Counted from the first letter of the stretch, positions 42,030 to 50,820 are shown. The stretch: DNA of 64,000 nucleotides from RGIG7179 sp051893555 (GCA_051893555.1 JBJFHL010000012.1:8206-72205); one strand, 5' to 3'. Notes: generated by a model from the sequence alone, not told the origin. Made by a program: numbers and translations.

Positions 42030-43769
42030 ATGAAGAGAAGAATGCATGTGATCACACTGACGGTGATTCTGGCGCTGGTTCTGTCCACTGCCGGAGCATT
42101 CGCCTGCACAGCAATGTATGTGGGCAAGGATGTCAGTGCAGAAGGAACAACCGTTATAGCGCGAAGTGAGGACCAGGGAAGCGGATCCTACAACAAGATG
42201 TTCCTGGTACAGCCGAGAGTGACGAAGGCTGGACGGTACTTTGTTGATGAAGGAGAAGATCAGAACGGATTCAAGGTGCCGCTGCCGAAGACGACATATA
42301 AGTACACTTATGTGCCGGACTCATCCGATGCAGGTGACGGTATGTATCCTGCCAGCTGCACCAATGAATATGGTCTGGCTGTGATCGGTACTGTGTCTAC
42401 CGGCGTGAAACCGGAATACGAGGCACTGGATCCTGTGATGGAGACCGGGACCGGGCTGCGTGAAGCGATTTTGCCGGGTTTGATCGCCTGCCAGTGCAAG
42501 ACTGCACGGGGTGCTGTGGAAAAGCTGGGTGAGCTGGTGGATACTTATGGTTCCGAGGAATGGAATACTCTGTTCTTTGCGGATCAGAAAGAAGCATGGA
42601 TCTTTGAAATTTACGGCGGACATACTTATGCCGCCATGAAGATGCCGACCGATAAGGTAGCGGTATTCGGAAATCAGATCATGATCGACTGGGTTGACCC
42701 GCAGGATACCGAGAACTTCTTTTTCTCCAAGAACCTGTTTGAAACCATCGACAAGGCCGGCGGTGCTGTGAAGGATGCACAGGGCAGATACAATCTGGTG
42801 GAATCCATCGATACGGCTGAGAGAAGCGAATACTCCAACATGCGTACCTGGAGAGGCCATCAGGTGCTGGCACCTTCTTCCGTAGGAGCCTACAGCGATA
42901 AAGAATTCTACGAACTGTTCTATGCGCCGGATCAGAAAGTATCCGTCATCGATCTGATGCAGCTGTACGGTGATCGGTACGAAGGAACCGAATTTGATAT
43001 GATGAAGGCAGAAAATGACGGAAGACGTGCCATTGGCGTAACCCGGCAGTCTGATGTACATATTATTCAAGTGAATGAAAACCTGCCGGCAGATACCTGC
43101 ATGCTGCAGTGGCTGTCCATGGGCAATGCAGAGCACGCAGTATTCGTTCCTGCATTCAGCGGCATCACGGATACCTACGCTGCATATAAGGTGGATCTGA
43201 ACCAGTACAGCGACAAGAGCATGTACTATGCATGCAAGCGGATCTGCGGCATCGCAGAGATGGATCGTGCATTCCTGTCTCAGGGCGTGAAGGACTACAA
43301 CCTGCTGCAGGAAAAGATCATGCTGAAAAATATGCAGAACGAGATCGCAAAGATCAGCAAGAAGTACAAAGAAAGCAAGAAGGCAGGAAGAGCATACGTA
43401 ACTGCACTGGCGAATAAGAATGCCAAGGAGCAGTATCTGGGCACCACCAACCTGTACAATAATCTGCTGCTGACTGCAGTGGATAATGTCAATGATCGTG
43501 CCAACAATGCCAGAAAGCACGCTTTTGTGGCAGACACGAAGATGACGCAGGCGGCAAACTTCTATGGATACACGGTGACAAAGAAGACCACAAAAGCCGG
43601 CAAAGTTTATACCTTGAAGGGTGCTGACAAGACATTCAAGGTAACACTGGGCCAGGCTGCGTACACTGTAACGGAAAACGGAAAGACGGCTGCAGCAGAA
43701 ATGTCTAAGGCACCGTATGTATCCGGCGGATACGTTTACATTCCGATGGATTTCATCGAGAGCCTGTAA
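42030..43769 (+). CDS. Secreted C69-family dipeptidase
   Basis: An Ntn-hydrolase dipeptidase (peptidase family C69, also called U34), 579 residues. The signal peptide ends FACTAM, and cleavage after Ala25 would expose Cys26, the position expected for the N-terminal nucleophile. Further blocks: VIARSEDQG, CTNEYGLAVIGTVS, DKEAWIFEIYGGH and NEDGRRAIGV-like. A charged helical segment (about 420-520) and a small copper-amine-oxidase-N-like end (GGYVYIPMDFIESL) follow. ATG 42030 is 6 bases after AAAGGAG; an earlier ATG at 42003 is not supported. It would cut dipeptides outside the membrane. Confidence 0.9.
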   Translation: MKRRMHVITLTVILALVLSTAGAFACTAMYVGKDVSAEGTTVIARSEDQGSGSYNKMFLVQPRVTKAGRYFVDEGEDQNGFKVPLPKTTYKYTYVPDSSDAGDGMYPASCTNEYGLAVIGTVSTGVKPEYEALDPVMETGTGLREAILPGLIACQCKTARGAVEKLGELVDTYGSEEWNTLFFADQKEAWIFEIYGGHTYAAMKMPTDKVAVFGNQIMIDWVDPQDTENFFFSKNLFETIDKAGGAVKDAQGRYNLVESIDTAERSEYSNMRTWRGHQVLAPSSVGAYSDKEFYELFYAPDQKVSVIDLMQLYGDRYEGTEFDMMKAENDGRRAIGVTRQSDVHIIQVNENLPADTCMLQWLSMGNAEHAVFVPAFSGITDTYAAYKVDLNQYSDKSMYYACKRICGIAEMDRAFLSQGVKDYNLLQEKIMLKNMQNEIAKISKKYKESKKAGRAYVTALANKNAKEQYLGTTNLYNNLLLTAVDNVNDRANNARKHAFVADTKMTQAANFYGYTVTKKTTKAGKVYTLKGADKTFKVTLGQAAYTVTENGKTAAAEMSKAPYVSGGYVYIPMDFIESL

Positions 43770-43806
43770 TCTGCAGAATGTATAAAACGAAATAATCGAT
43801 AAACCA

Positions 43807-43866
43807 CGAAAGGGGGCTGTCGCACAGTTGACGGATTCGGGCTGGGAGCGATAGCCTCCTTTCTTT
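43807..43866 (+). terminator. Long hairpin after the dipeptidase gene
   Basis: GAAAGGGGGCTGTCGC (43807) pairs with GCGATAGCCTCCTTTC (43847-43862) with two mismatches, followed by TTTC. It probably terminates the dipeptidase transcript. The GGGGGCTGTCGC arm resembles ends of some insertion sequences, but no element is present. Confidence 0.5.
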
Positions 43867-43912
43867 CATGAGCAAGGTATATATATTATGATAGAGAGCG
43901 GGTAGATGTAAG

Positions 43913-44353
43913 ATGTCAGTAATGGCGAGTATTGATATTGAATTGGAAAAAGGTATCCAAGCCAGCGAACTGATTGGTATGTTCAAGGCGATCGGCTGGG
44001 ACTATTTAGATGAACAGGGAGAAATCTTTTTTCTCCCCATAGGCGACAAAGATTATGATTGGCAAAGTGAGAAAATGTCAAGAAAAGAATTTCGCAAGAT
44101 AATAAAGAAAAAGACGGAGAATGGCGAAACGATAGGGGTTTCTTTGCTCTGGAAGAAGAGTGAAACAGGGGTGAATCTATTGACATTTCAGGAAGATCGT
44201 TTCACTCTGATGATTAGTATCAATCGAAAAACATTAAGTGACAATTCATATTTCTTCCCGACAGATGTAAACTGGTACTTGCAGAAAATTCTTATACCGC
44301 TGCAAGCAAAAGGGTTGCCTGTGAAAGGATATGCTTTTTCAGAATACTTGTAA
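43913..44353 (+). CDS. Uncharacterised 146-residue protein
   Basis: No family recognised. The protein is soluble-looking, with mixed charges, no signal peptide and no membrane segment. A GWDYLDEQGEIFFLPIGDKD stretch lies in the first third and FFPTDVNWYLQKILIPL near the end. The start ATG 43913 has only a weak ribosome site; ATG 43922 is an alternative. It stands alone between a hairpin and the next promoter, and its sequence is more AT-rich than its neighbours. Size and isolation resemble orphan immunity proteins, but nothing proves that. Confidence 0.6.
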   Translation: MSVMASIDIELEKGIQASELIGMFKAIGWDYLDEQGEIFFLPIGDKDYDWQSEKMSRKEFRKIIKKKTENGETIGVSLLWKKSETGVNLLTFQEDRFTLMISINRKTLSDNSYFFPTDVNWYLQKILIPLQAKGLPVKGYAFSEYL

Positions 44354-44398
44354 ACTGTAAAACTTAAGTATTTATAGCCATCCCTCTGCGGAAATCCA

Positions 44399-44427
44399 TT
44401 GAATCTTCTGAATTTTCAGTGTATAAT
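44399..44427 (+). promoter_or_regulatory. Promoter of the sodium symporter gene
   Basis: TTGAAT (44399-44404), a 17-base spacer and a perfect TATAAT (44422-44427), 60 bases before the start codon. Confidence 0.75.
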
Positions 44428-44487
44428 GTCAAAAGAGTACATGTTATAAGATATGTAACAGAATACGCAGAAGGAGCTCTTTTTGTT

Positions 44488-45816
44488 ATGGGTAAAGGAA
44501 ACAATGTAAAATTCTCCACCCGGTGGGGATTTATTCTCGCTGCCGTTGGATCGGCTGTGGGTATGGCCAATGTCTGGGGTTTTCCGGCGAAGATGGGTGC
44601 AAACGGCGGAAGTGCCTTCCTGGTGGCATATCTGATCTTCGTTGCACTGTTCAGTGCAGTGGGTCTTGCTGCCGAATATGCGGTAGGACGCCGGGCCAGA
44701 ACCGGCACGCTGGGGGCATACCGGGCAGCCTGGGAAACGCGCAGCCGGAGTCTCGGAACTGCCGGAGGACTGGTAGGCTGGCTTCCGCTGGCCGGTTCCA
44801 TGTGCATCGCCATCGGTTATGCTGTCATTATTTCTTATGTACTAAAGGCATTCTGGAATTCCATTACGGGCAACCTGATGGAAGTGGACACGGAAACCTG
44901 GTTCGGCACATTTTCCACCACGGAGTATTCTGTGGTGCCGTTTCACATCATCATTGTGGTGGGAACACTGCTGACCCTGTTTCTGGGTGCGAAAAGTATT
45001 GAAAAAACCAATAAGATTATGATGCCGGTCTTCTTCATCATTTTCGTTGTGCTGGCAATCCGGGTATCCATGCTGCCGGGGGCAGCGGAAGGGTACCGCT
45101 TCATGTTTACACCGGACTGGGAGGCGCTGAAAAATCCGATGGTCTGGGTCTGGGCCATGGGTCAGGCTTTCTTCTCTCTTTCCGTTACCGGAAGCGGCAT
45201 GATTGTGTACGGTGCTTATCTGGAAGACAGTGAAGATGTGGTTTATGTGGCGGTACGGACTGCAATCTGTGATACTATCGCGGCGATGGTAGCCGCCCTG
45301 GTCATCATTCCTGCTTGCTTCGCTTATGGACTGGATGTGGGTGCAGGCCCGTCTCTGCTGTTTGTCACCCTGCCGAGGATTCTGCAGGATATCCCGTTCG
45401 GTCAGGCTTTTGCGGTGATCCTGTACACTGCCATGATTTTTGCCGGTGTCAGCTCTTTACAAAATATGTTCGAAGCGGTGGGCGAATCCCTGCTGCACCG
45501 TTTCCCGAAGCTGAGCCGAAATCTGGTGCTGGTGCTTCTGGGTGTGATCTGCCTGGGCTTCGGTCTGCAGATGGAACCGATTTTCAACTGGGGACCTTGG
45601 ATGGATATCGTATCGATCTATATTATTCCTCTGGGAGCGACCATCGGTGCGATTTCCTGGTTCTGGATCATGAAGAAGGACGATCTGCTGGATGAGATCA
45701 ATAAAAACGCATCCAGAATTCACGGCAGTCTGTGGTACAGCGCAGGAAAATTCCTGTATGTGCCATGTGCAGTGATTCTGTGCTGCGTCGCACTGTTTAT
45801 GAAGGTGGCGTTCTGA
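44488..45816 (+). CDS. Neurotransmitter:sodium symporter family transporter
   Basis: Na+-coupled amino acid uptake carrier (LeuT fold), 442 residues with about eleven or twelve membrane segments. The first segment has the family block GSAVGMANVWGFPAKMGANGG split by its unwound part; GSGMIVYGAYL and AGVSSLQNMFEAV lie in later sodium-site segments. ATG 44488 follows AGAAGGAG; an ATG at 44419 lies within the promoter. The substrate is unknown. It is transcribed alone. Confidence 0.92.
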   Translation: MGKGNNVKFSTRWGFILAAVGSAVGMANVWGFPAKMGANGGSAFLVAYLIFVALFSAVGLAAEYAVGRRARTGTLGAYRAAWETRSRSLGTAGGLVGWLPLAGSMCIAIGYAVIISYVLKAFWNSITGNLMEVDTETWFGTFSTTEYSVVPFHIIIVVGTLLTLFLGAKSIEKTNKIMMPVFFIIFVVLAIRVSMLPGAAEGYRFMFTPDWEALKNPMVWVWAMGQAFFSLSVTGSGMIVYGAYLEDSEDVVYVAVRTAICDTIAAMVAALVIIPACFAYGLDVGAGPSLLFVTLPRILQDIPFGQAFAVILYTAMIFAGVSSLQNMFEAVGESLLHRFPKLSRNLVLVLLGVICLGFGLQMEPIFNWGPWMDIVSIYIIPLGATIGAISWFWIMKKDDLLDEINKNASRIHGSLWYSAGKFLYVPCAVILCCVALFMKVAF

Positions 45817-45822
45817 TTTTTC

Positions 45823-45851
45823 TTGACCTGCCGCTTCAAAAATGGTATAGT
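45823..45851 (+). promoter_or_regulatory. Promoter of the SRP RNA
   Basis: TTGACC (45823-45828), a 17-base spacer and TATAGT (45846-45851). It begins just after the symporter stop and should start transcription near 45858, directly before the RNA. Confidence 0.75.
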
Positions 45852-45865
45852 AGATAAAGTGAAAT

Positions 45866-46020
45866 ATTGCCCTTAAAAAGCTTCGTCTGGCATGGTTTGG
45901 GTCCTGCGCAATGGGATGCCGTGAACCTTGTCAGGTCCGGAAGGAAGCAGCAATAAGCGGAAGTTCTTATGTGCCGCAGACTAGCCTTCTCCAACGCCTG
46001 CGAAGCTTTTTAAGGGCAAT
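45866..46020 (+). ncRNA. ffs: Signal recognition particle RNA (4.5S-type)
   Basis: RNA of the signal recognition particle that with Ffh targets membrane proteins. The invariant apical part is present: TGAACCTTGTCAGG, the GGAA tetraloop in TCCGGAAGGA, and AGCAGCAATAAGCGG. The ends form a perfect 20-bp stem (45866-45885 with 46001-46020), whose right arm includes TTTTT and may also act as a terminator. The total of about 155 bases is longer than the 114-base E. coli RNA and shorter than Bacillus scRNA. It sits directly before dnaX, a frequent arrangement. Confidence 0.93.
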
Positions 46021-46070
46021 CGCTTTATTTTGCACAAGTCTTCGGGTGCAGCGCGTGAGAAGGTGGAATT

Positions 46071-47720
46071 ATGTATACAGCACTTTACCGTGCCCAGAGG
46101 CCGGAGGTATTCAGCGAGATCCTCGGGCAGGAGCATATCGTAAAAATACTCAAATATCAGATTGCTACAGATACGGTCAGTCACGCCTATCTCTTTTGCG
46201 GTACCCGGGGAACGGGAAAAACCACCACAGCGCGTATCCTGGCAAAGGCGGTCAATTGCCTGGGAACGTCAGGTGACGGTAAATTCGAAGAGGGTGACGA
46301 AAGACCGTGCGGCCACTGCGCCAACTGCGAGGCCATAAAGAACGGGACTTTTATGGATGTCATCGAAATTGATGCAGCATCCAACAACGGCGTGGACAGC
46401 ATCCGGGAACTGCGGGAAAGCGTCAAGTATCCGCCGGCAGTGGGAAAAAAGAAGGTCTATATCATCGACGAAGTGCATATGCTGTCTACAGGTGCATTCA
46501 ATGCCTTACTGAAGACACTGGAGGAACCGCCGGAAAATGTCATGTTCATTCTGGCCACAACGGAGCCGCAGAAATTGCCGGCTACGATTCTTTCCAGATG
46601 TATGCGTCTGGACTTCAAGAGAGTGCCGTTGCAGACACTGGCAGACGGCATGCGAAGAATCTGCGGGGAGAAAGGCATCGAGATCACGGACGGCGCAGTG
46701 CGGCTGCTGGCAAACAGCGCAGATGGTTCTGTCCGGGATGGTCTCAGCATTCTGGATCAGGTCATTGCGGCAGGGGATAAACAGATCGACCGGGAAAAAG
46801 TGCTGGAGTACATCGGAACTGCAGGCGAGGACTTTTTTATCGAACTGACGGATCTGGTGGCAGTGCATAACGTGGCAGAAGCCCTGGTGCTGCTGGACCG
46901 GGCACTGGCCGACGGCAAGGATGTCAAGCAGCTGATGAAGGACTGGACCGCGCACTACCGCAGTCTTCTCATCACGAAATTTATCAGAAATCCGGAGGAC
47001 ATGCTGAACATGTCCACGGAGAATATAGATAGAATCCGGCAGCAGAGCCGGCAGATTTCCCTGGAGGAGATCAATGATGCCATACTCCGGCTTTCAAAGA
47101 CAATCCAGGATGCCAGATGGTCCACCCAGCCGAGGATTCTCCTGGAGCTGGCCATCGTTGCGATCGCCACCAACCTGATTGATGAAGAAAAACTTGCGCC
47201 AAGGACAGCTATAGTTTCCGCAGCAGCACCGGCGCAGGAGATCGTGCACTTCGCAGAGCCGGCGCCAGCGGTACCGGCATCGTCAGCGGCAGCAGTTCCG
47301 CCGTCGGCAGTGCAGAGGCAGGAAAAACCGGCGGAAGTTTCCGCTTCGCGGAACACAGCGGCCGCAATCCCGGATCAGACTCCGACCATGAGTCGTGTAC
47401 AGATGGACGACCTGTGGCATCAGATCTTTGAGGAAGGGGAAGGCAGTGCCAGCAGTTTTAACCTGATCCGCAGCGGGACGACTCTGGGTAATGTGGGGGA
47501 AAGCCAGTTTACCGTCCTGGCGAAAACCGGATTTGCGCAGCGGTATGCGGAGAAAATGCGTCCGGAACTGGAGCGTCTGATGGAACGGCATCTGGGACGC
47601 CACGTGAAGATGATCTGTCGCAGAGAGTCCGAAGAACAGAAACAGGAAGCAGATTCTCAGTTTGAAAACCTGGCGAAGATGGCCAGTGAAACGCTGGGAA
47701 TTCATGTGGAAATTGAATAG
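46071..47720 (+). CDS. dnaX: DNA polymerase III subunits gamma/tau
   Basis: Clamp-loader ATPase, 549 residues. MYTALYRAQRPEVFSEILGQ start, Walker A GTRGTGKTTTARIL (about 45), zinc site with CGHCANC, Walker B IIDEVHML and sensor SRCMRLDFKR. A Pro/Ala-rich linker (about 385-440) precedes a C-terminal domain (QMDDLWHQIFEEGE onwards) that fits the tau-like delta-polymerase contact region. No slippery A-run for gamma production was noticed. ATG 46071 follows GAAGGTGG. Confidence 0.96.
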   Translation: MYTALYRAQRPEVFSEILGQEHIVKILKYQIATDTVSHAYLFCGTRGTGKTTTARILAKAVNCLGTSGDGKFEEGDERPCGHCANCEAIKNGTFMDVIEIDAASNNGVDSIRELRESVKYPPAVGKKKVYIIDEVHMLSTGAFNALLKTLEEPPENVMFILATTEPQKLPATILSRCMRLDFKRVPLQTLADGMRRICGEKGIEITDGAVRLLANSADGSVRDGLSILDQVIAAGDKQIDREKVLEYIGTAGEDFFIELTDLVAVHNVAEALVLLDRALADGKDVKQLMKDWTAHYRSLLITKFIRNPEDMLNMSTENIDRIRQQSRQISLEEINDAILRLSKTIQDARWSTQPRILLELAIVAIATNLIDEEKLAPRTAIVSAAAPAQEIVHFAEPAPAVPASSAAAVPPSAVQRQEKPAEVSASRNTAAAIPDQTPTMSRVQMDDLWHQIFEEGEGSASSFNLIRSGTTLGNVGESQFTVLAKTGFAQRYAEKMRPELERLMERHLGRHVKMICRRESEEQKQEADSQFENLAKMASETLGIHVEIE

Positions 47721-47772
47721 TCAAACGAAATGAAATAACGAAATAAAAAAGAAAAATACGGAGGAATGAACA

Positions 47773-48123
47773 ATGGGAAAAGGAATGAGAGCAGGAAAGA
47801 AGCCATCCATGGGCGGCGGCAGCATGCAGAAGCAGCTGCAGCAGATGCAGGCGATGCAGAGAAAGATGGAAGCCCTGCAGGCGGAAATTGAAGAAAAAGA
47901 AATGACAACCACTGCAGGCGGCGGTGCAGTGACTGTAACGATTAACGGAAAGAAAGAAATCACAGATCTGCAGCTGAAGCCGGAAATCGTGGATCCGGAA
48001 GACATCGAGATGCTGCAGGACCTGATCATGGTTGCTGTCAACGAGGGGATTCGCCAGATTGAAGAAATGTCCAACGCAGAGATGAGTAAGCTCACCGGCG
48101 GACTGGGAATCCCGGGACTGTAA
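47773..48123 (+). CDS. ybaB: YbaB/EbfC nucleoid-associated protein
   Basis: A small dimeric DNA-binding protein, 116 residues. The core VTVTINGKKEITDLQLKPEIVDPED is split over about 55-80, and LTGGLGIPGL is the usual C-terminus. The N-terminus is Gln/Met rich. It lies between dnaX and recR, its conserved location; GGAGG precedes ATG 47773. Confidence 0.95.
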   Translation: MGKGMRAGKKPSMGGGSMQKQLQQMQAMQRKMEALQAEIEEKEMTTTAGGGAVTVTINGKKEITDLQLKPEIVDPEDIEMLQDLIMVAVNEGIRQIEEMSNAEMSKLTGGLGIPGL

Positions 48124-48126
48124 GAT

Positions 48127-48726
48127 ATGAGACAGTATCCGAAACCACTGGAAATCCTGATCAATGAACTGTCCAAGCTGCCGGGGATCGGTGGAAAGAC
48201 GGCACAGCGGCTCGCCTTTCACATCCTGTCACTGGACGACAGGGAGGCGGAGCAGCTGGCAAGCTCTATTCTGCGGGCAAAACGGGAGATGCGATACTGT
48301 TCCGTCTGCGGTAATCTGACAGACACCGACCCGTGCAGAATCTGCAGTGATCCTGCCCGCAGACAGGATGTGATCTGCGTGGTGGAAAGCCCGCGTGATG
48401 TGGCAGCCATGGAACGGATCCGGGAATATAACGGCTTATACCATGTGCTCCACGGGGTGATCTCCCCAATGGAGGGAATCGGTCCGGAGGACATCAATCT
48501 GAAATCTCTGATCGCGCGGCTGCAGGCCAGCGATGTGAAGGAACTGATCGTCGCCACGAACCCAAACATTGAGGGAGAAGCGACCGCCATGTACATCGCC
48601 CGCCTGATCAAACCGGCCGGGATCAAAGTAAGCCGGATCGCCCATGGAATTCCTGTGGGCGGAGATTTGGAATATGCGGATGAAGTGACTCTTCTGAAGT
48701 CTCTGGAGGGGCGGAGGCAGCTTTAG
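48127..48726 (+). CDS. recR: Recombination protein RecR
   Basis: DNA-clamp protein that with RecF/RecO loads RecA at gaps. 199 residues: helix-hairpin-helix LSKLPGIGGKTAQRLAFH (about 14-31), zinc finger CSVCGNLTDTDPCRIC (four Cys), Toprim domain (VVESPRDVAAMER; ATNPNIEGEATAMYIA) and Walker-like end. It starts 3 bases after the ybaB stop. Its stop overlaps the end of the convergent yaaL by 4 bases. Confidence 0.97.
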   Translation: MRQYPKPLEILINELSKLPGIGGKTAQRLAFHILSLDDREAEQLASSILRAKREMRYCSVCGNLTDTDPCRICSDPARRQDVICVVESPRDVAAMERIREYNGLYHVLHGVISPMEGIGPEDINLKSLIARLQASDVKELIVATNPNIEGEATAMYIARLIKPAGIKVSRIAHGIPVGGDLEYADEVTLLKSLEGRRQL

Positions 48727-48932
48727 AGGGAGAGCTGCTTCTCTTTCGCAAGCTTCAGCAGGTAGGAATATCTGGTGCGGGCAGCTAAAAGATTGTAGGA
48801 AGCGTAGTCGATGGCATCGTTGTCTGTCAGCTCATTGAACAGGTTTGCAGCTTCATGGAGTTCGAGCCGGGCAGACTGAAGGGAATTCAGCAGAAATTCG
48901 TTTTCCGAGTAAGGTTTTCTGTTTTCTTTCAT
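48723..48932 (-). CDS. yaaL: YaaL-family (DUF2508) protein, inverted
   Basis: A 69-residue protein with the family block LFNELTDNDAIDYASYNLLAARTRYSYLLK, split around residues 32-61. Function unknown. In Bacillus and most Clostridia the order recR-yaaL-bofA is on one strand. Here the gene is on the opposite strand, converging on recR with a 4-base overlap of stops. Ribosome site AAAGGTG lies 10 bases before its ATG. Confidence 0.85.
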   Translation of the reverse strand: MKENRKPYSENEFLLNSLQSARLELHEAANLFNELTDNDAIDYASYNLLAARTRYSYLLKLAKEKQLSL

Positions 48933-49012
48933 GAAATATCACACCTTTCGCAATCAGTTTATTCTATTTTATTCCAAAACGACATAGTTTATACAAAGTG
49001 AAGGGGGATAAT

Positions 49013-49282
49013 ATGTTAGGACTGGAATTGAGCGTTTTTTTAACGTATGCGGGGGCATTGCTGCTGATTTTGCTTCTTGGCAAAATCTTTCTCTGGCCGC
49101 TGAAGCTGGTGGGAAAATTGCTGATCAGCAGCCTGGTGGGAGGCGTTCTGATTCTGGTGGTCAATCTGATCGCAGGAATGTTCGGGCTGCTTCTGATTCC
49201 GCTGAACATCATTACCGCAGTGGTAGTCGGCGTTCTGGGAATTCCGGGCGTCATCTTGCTGCTGATCCTGTTTCTGTTCTGA
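49013..49282 (+). CDS. bofA: BofA-family membrane protein
   Basis: An 89-residue protein with two or three hydrophobic segments (LLLILLLGKIFLWPLK; GVLILVVNLIAG; ITAVVVGVLGIPGVILLLIL). BofA holds the SpoIVFB protease inactive before pro-sigma-K processing in sporulating Bacillus; the NxxxG and GIPG parts are kept. ATG 49013 follows AAGGGGG; the earlier GTG at 48998 has none. It hints at sporulation ability or ancestry. Confidence 0.85.
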   Translation: MLGLELSVFLTYAGALLLILLLGKIFLWPLKLVGKLLISSLVGGVLILVVNLIAGMFGLLLIPLNIITAVVVGVLGIPGVILLLILFLF

Positions 49283-49328
49283 AGAAGCAGCCGGAAAAAC
49301 AAAACGAAAACATGTATCCAGCAATGCC

Positions 49329-49358
49329 AACACCTTTTTTTCACAAAAGGTGTTTTTC
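49329..49358 (+). terminator. Terminator after bofA
   Basis: AACACCTTTT (49329-49338) pairs with AAAAGGTGTT (49345-49354), followed by TTTC. It separates bofA from ybaK, whose own TATACT -10 lies at 49365-49370. Confidence 0.75.
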
Positions 49359-49424
49359 TTATGGTATACTATAGAAGAAAAATAGATTCAACTATATGAA
49401 TTTTGATAAATGAGGTAGAACAAT

Positions 49425-49925
49425 ATGGCGATCGAAAAAGTAAGAGCATTCTTCCGTGACCTGGGCATGGAAGACAGAATCCAGGAATTTGATGTATCCA
49501 GTGCAACGGTGGAGCTTGCAGCACAGGCTGTGGGCGTGGAGGGTGCCAGAATCTGCAAAACTCTGTCATTCAAAGATGGAGAAGACGGCTGCATTCTGAT
49601 CCAGACGGCAGGAGATACGAAAATAGACAACCGGAAGTTCAAAGACACCTTCGGACAGAAAGCAAAAATGCTGACTCCGGAAGAAGTCGTGGAATTTACA
49701 GGGCATGCCATCGGCGGCGTGTGCGCCTTTGCCATTGAAAATCCACGGGTGCGTGTATTTTGCGACGAATCCATGAAGCGGTTCGAAACGGTATTTCCGG
49801 CGTGCGGCAGTTCAAACAGTGCCATTGAGCTGACCTGTGATGAGATTTTCCGGGTCTCCAAAGCCGAGAAATGGATCGACGTGTGCAAACTTCCGGAAAC
49901 GAAGCAGCCGGAGGGAGAGCAGTAA
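49425..49925 (+). CDS. ybaK: YbaK/ProX-type aminoacyl-tRNA deacylase
   Basis: Trans-editing enzyme that removes wrong amino acids from Cys- or Pro-tRNA; 166 residues. Blocks: EGARICKTLSFK (catalytic Lys expected here), LIQTAGDTKIDNRKFK and EVVEFTGHAIGGVCAFAI. Whether it edits Cys-tRNAPro or Ala-tRNAPro cannot be told. It is coupled to the next gene by TAAATG. Confidence 0.85.
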   Translation: MAIEKVRAFFRDLGMEDRIQEFDVSSATVELAAQAVGVEGARICKTLSFKDGEDGCILIQTAGDTKIDNRKFKDTFGQKAKMLTPEEVVEFTGHAIGGVCAFAIENPRVRVFCDESMKRFETVFPACGSSNSAIELTCDEIFRVSKAEKWIDVCKLPETKQPEGEQ

Positions 49926-50795
49926 ATGGAACAGCGAATGACCGACGTGAAAAAAGATCTGAAGACACTGGCAATCCTGACGCTGGGAGCGGCCATCTAT
50001 GCGTTCAATCTGCGCAGCTTTGTCAATACGGGCGGGTTGTTTCCGGGCGGATTTGCGGGAATCACCCTGCTGATCCAGCGGATTGGAAGCCAGTTTTTCC
50101 ATGTGGCGATTCCGTACTCTCTGGTCTATCTGCCGCTGAACATCGTGCCTGCCTATATCGGATTCCGGTTTATCGGCAAGCGGTTCACCATCTTTTCGTT
50201 TTATGTGGTGTTTCTGTCCAGCTTCCTGACGGATCTGCTGCCGGACATTACCATTACATATGATACCCTGCTGATCAGTATTTTCGGCGGCATCCTCAAC
50301 GGCGTATCCATCAGCATCAGCCTGCTGGCAGGAGCCAGCGGCGGCGGAACGGATTTTATTTCCATCTACTTTTCGGAAAAGAAGGGTATTGACACCTGGA
50401 ATTACATTTTCCTCGGAAACGTATGCATTCTCACACTGGCAGGCGTGCTCTTCGGGTTTGATGCGGCGCTGTATTCGATCATTTTCCAGTTCTGCAGCAC
50501 GCAGGTGATTCAGATGCTGTATAAGCGGTATCAAAAGGATACGCTGCTGATCATCACATCCAAGCCGAGAGAAGTCTACGAGCAAATCCGGATCAGCACC
50601 CATCACGATGCGACCCTCATTGAAGGAGAGGGCTGCTTTGAAGAGGCACCGCGTCATATTCTTTACTCTGTGGTAGGCCGCGGTGAAGTGGACCGGCTGA
50701 TGCAGGAGATTCGGGCCATCGATGAAAAAGCATTTATCAATGTCATTCAGACAGAGCAGGTGAATGGACGCTTCTACCGGCAGCCGACCAGATAG
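49926..50795 (+). CDS. YitT-family membrane protein
   Basis: A 289-residue protein with five or six membrane segments (FNLRSFVNTGGLFPGGFAGI; GASGGGTDFISIYFS) and a C-terminal cytoplasmic DUF2179 domain (RITSKPREVYEQIR-like; HHDATLIEGEG; INVIQTEQVNGRFY). Function unknown in the family. It starts one base into the ybaK stop. Confidence 0.85.
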   Translation: MEQRMTDVKKDLKTLAILTLGAAIYAFNLRSFVNTGGLFPGGFAGITLLIQRIGSQFFHVAIPYSLVYLPLNIVPAYIGFRFIGKRFTIFSFYVVFLSSFLTDLLPDITITYDTLLISIFGGILNGVSISISLLAGASGGGTDFISIYFSEKKGIDTWNYIFLGNVCILTLAGVLFGFDAALYSIIFQFCSTQVIQMLYKRYQKDTLLIITSKPREVYEQIRISTHHDATLIEGEGCFEEAPRHILYSVVGRGEVDRLMQEIRAIDEKAFINVIQTEQVNGRFYRQPTR

Positions 50796-50820
50796 AGGAC
50801 AGACTCAGAAAAAGCAGGGA

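Noticed and set aside
42321..43520. 399-codon open frame antisense to the C69 dipeptidase
   Set aside because: No motif or start signal; the plus-strand protein is complete and motif-rich.
43807..43866. GGGGGCTGTCGC hairpin considered as an insertion-sequence end or MITE
   Set aside because: No transposase, no flanking target duplication seen; a terminator explains it.
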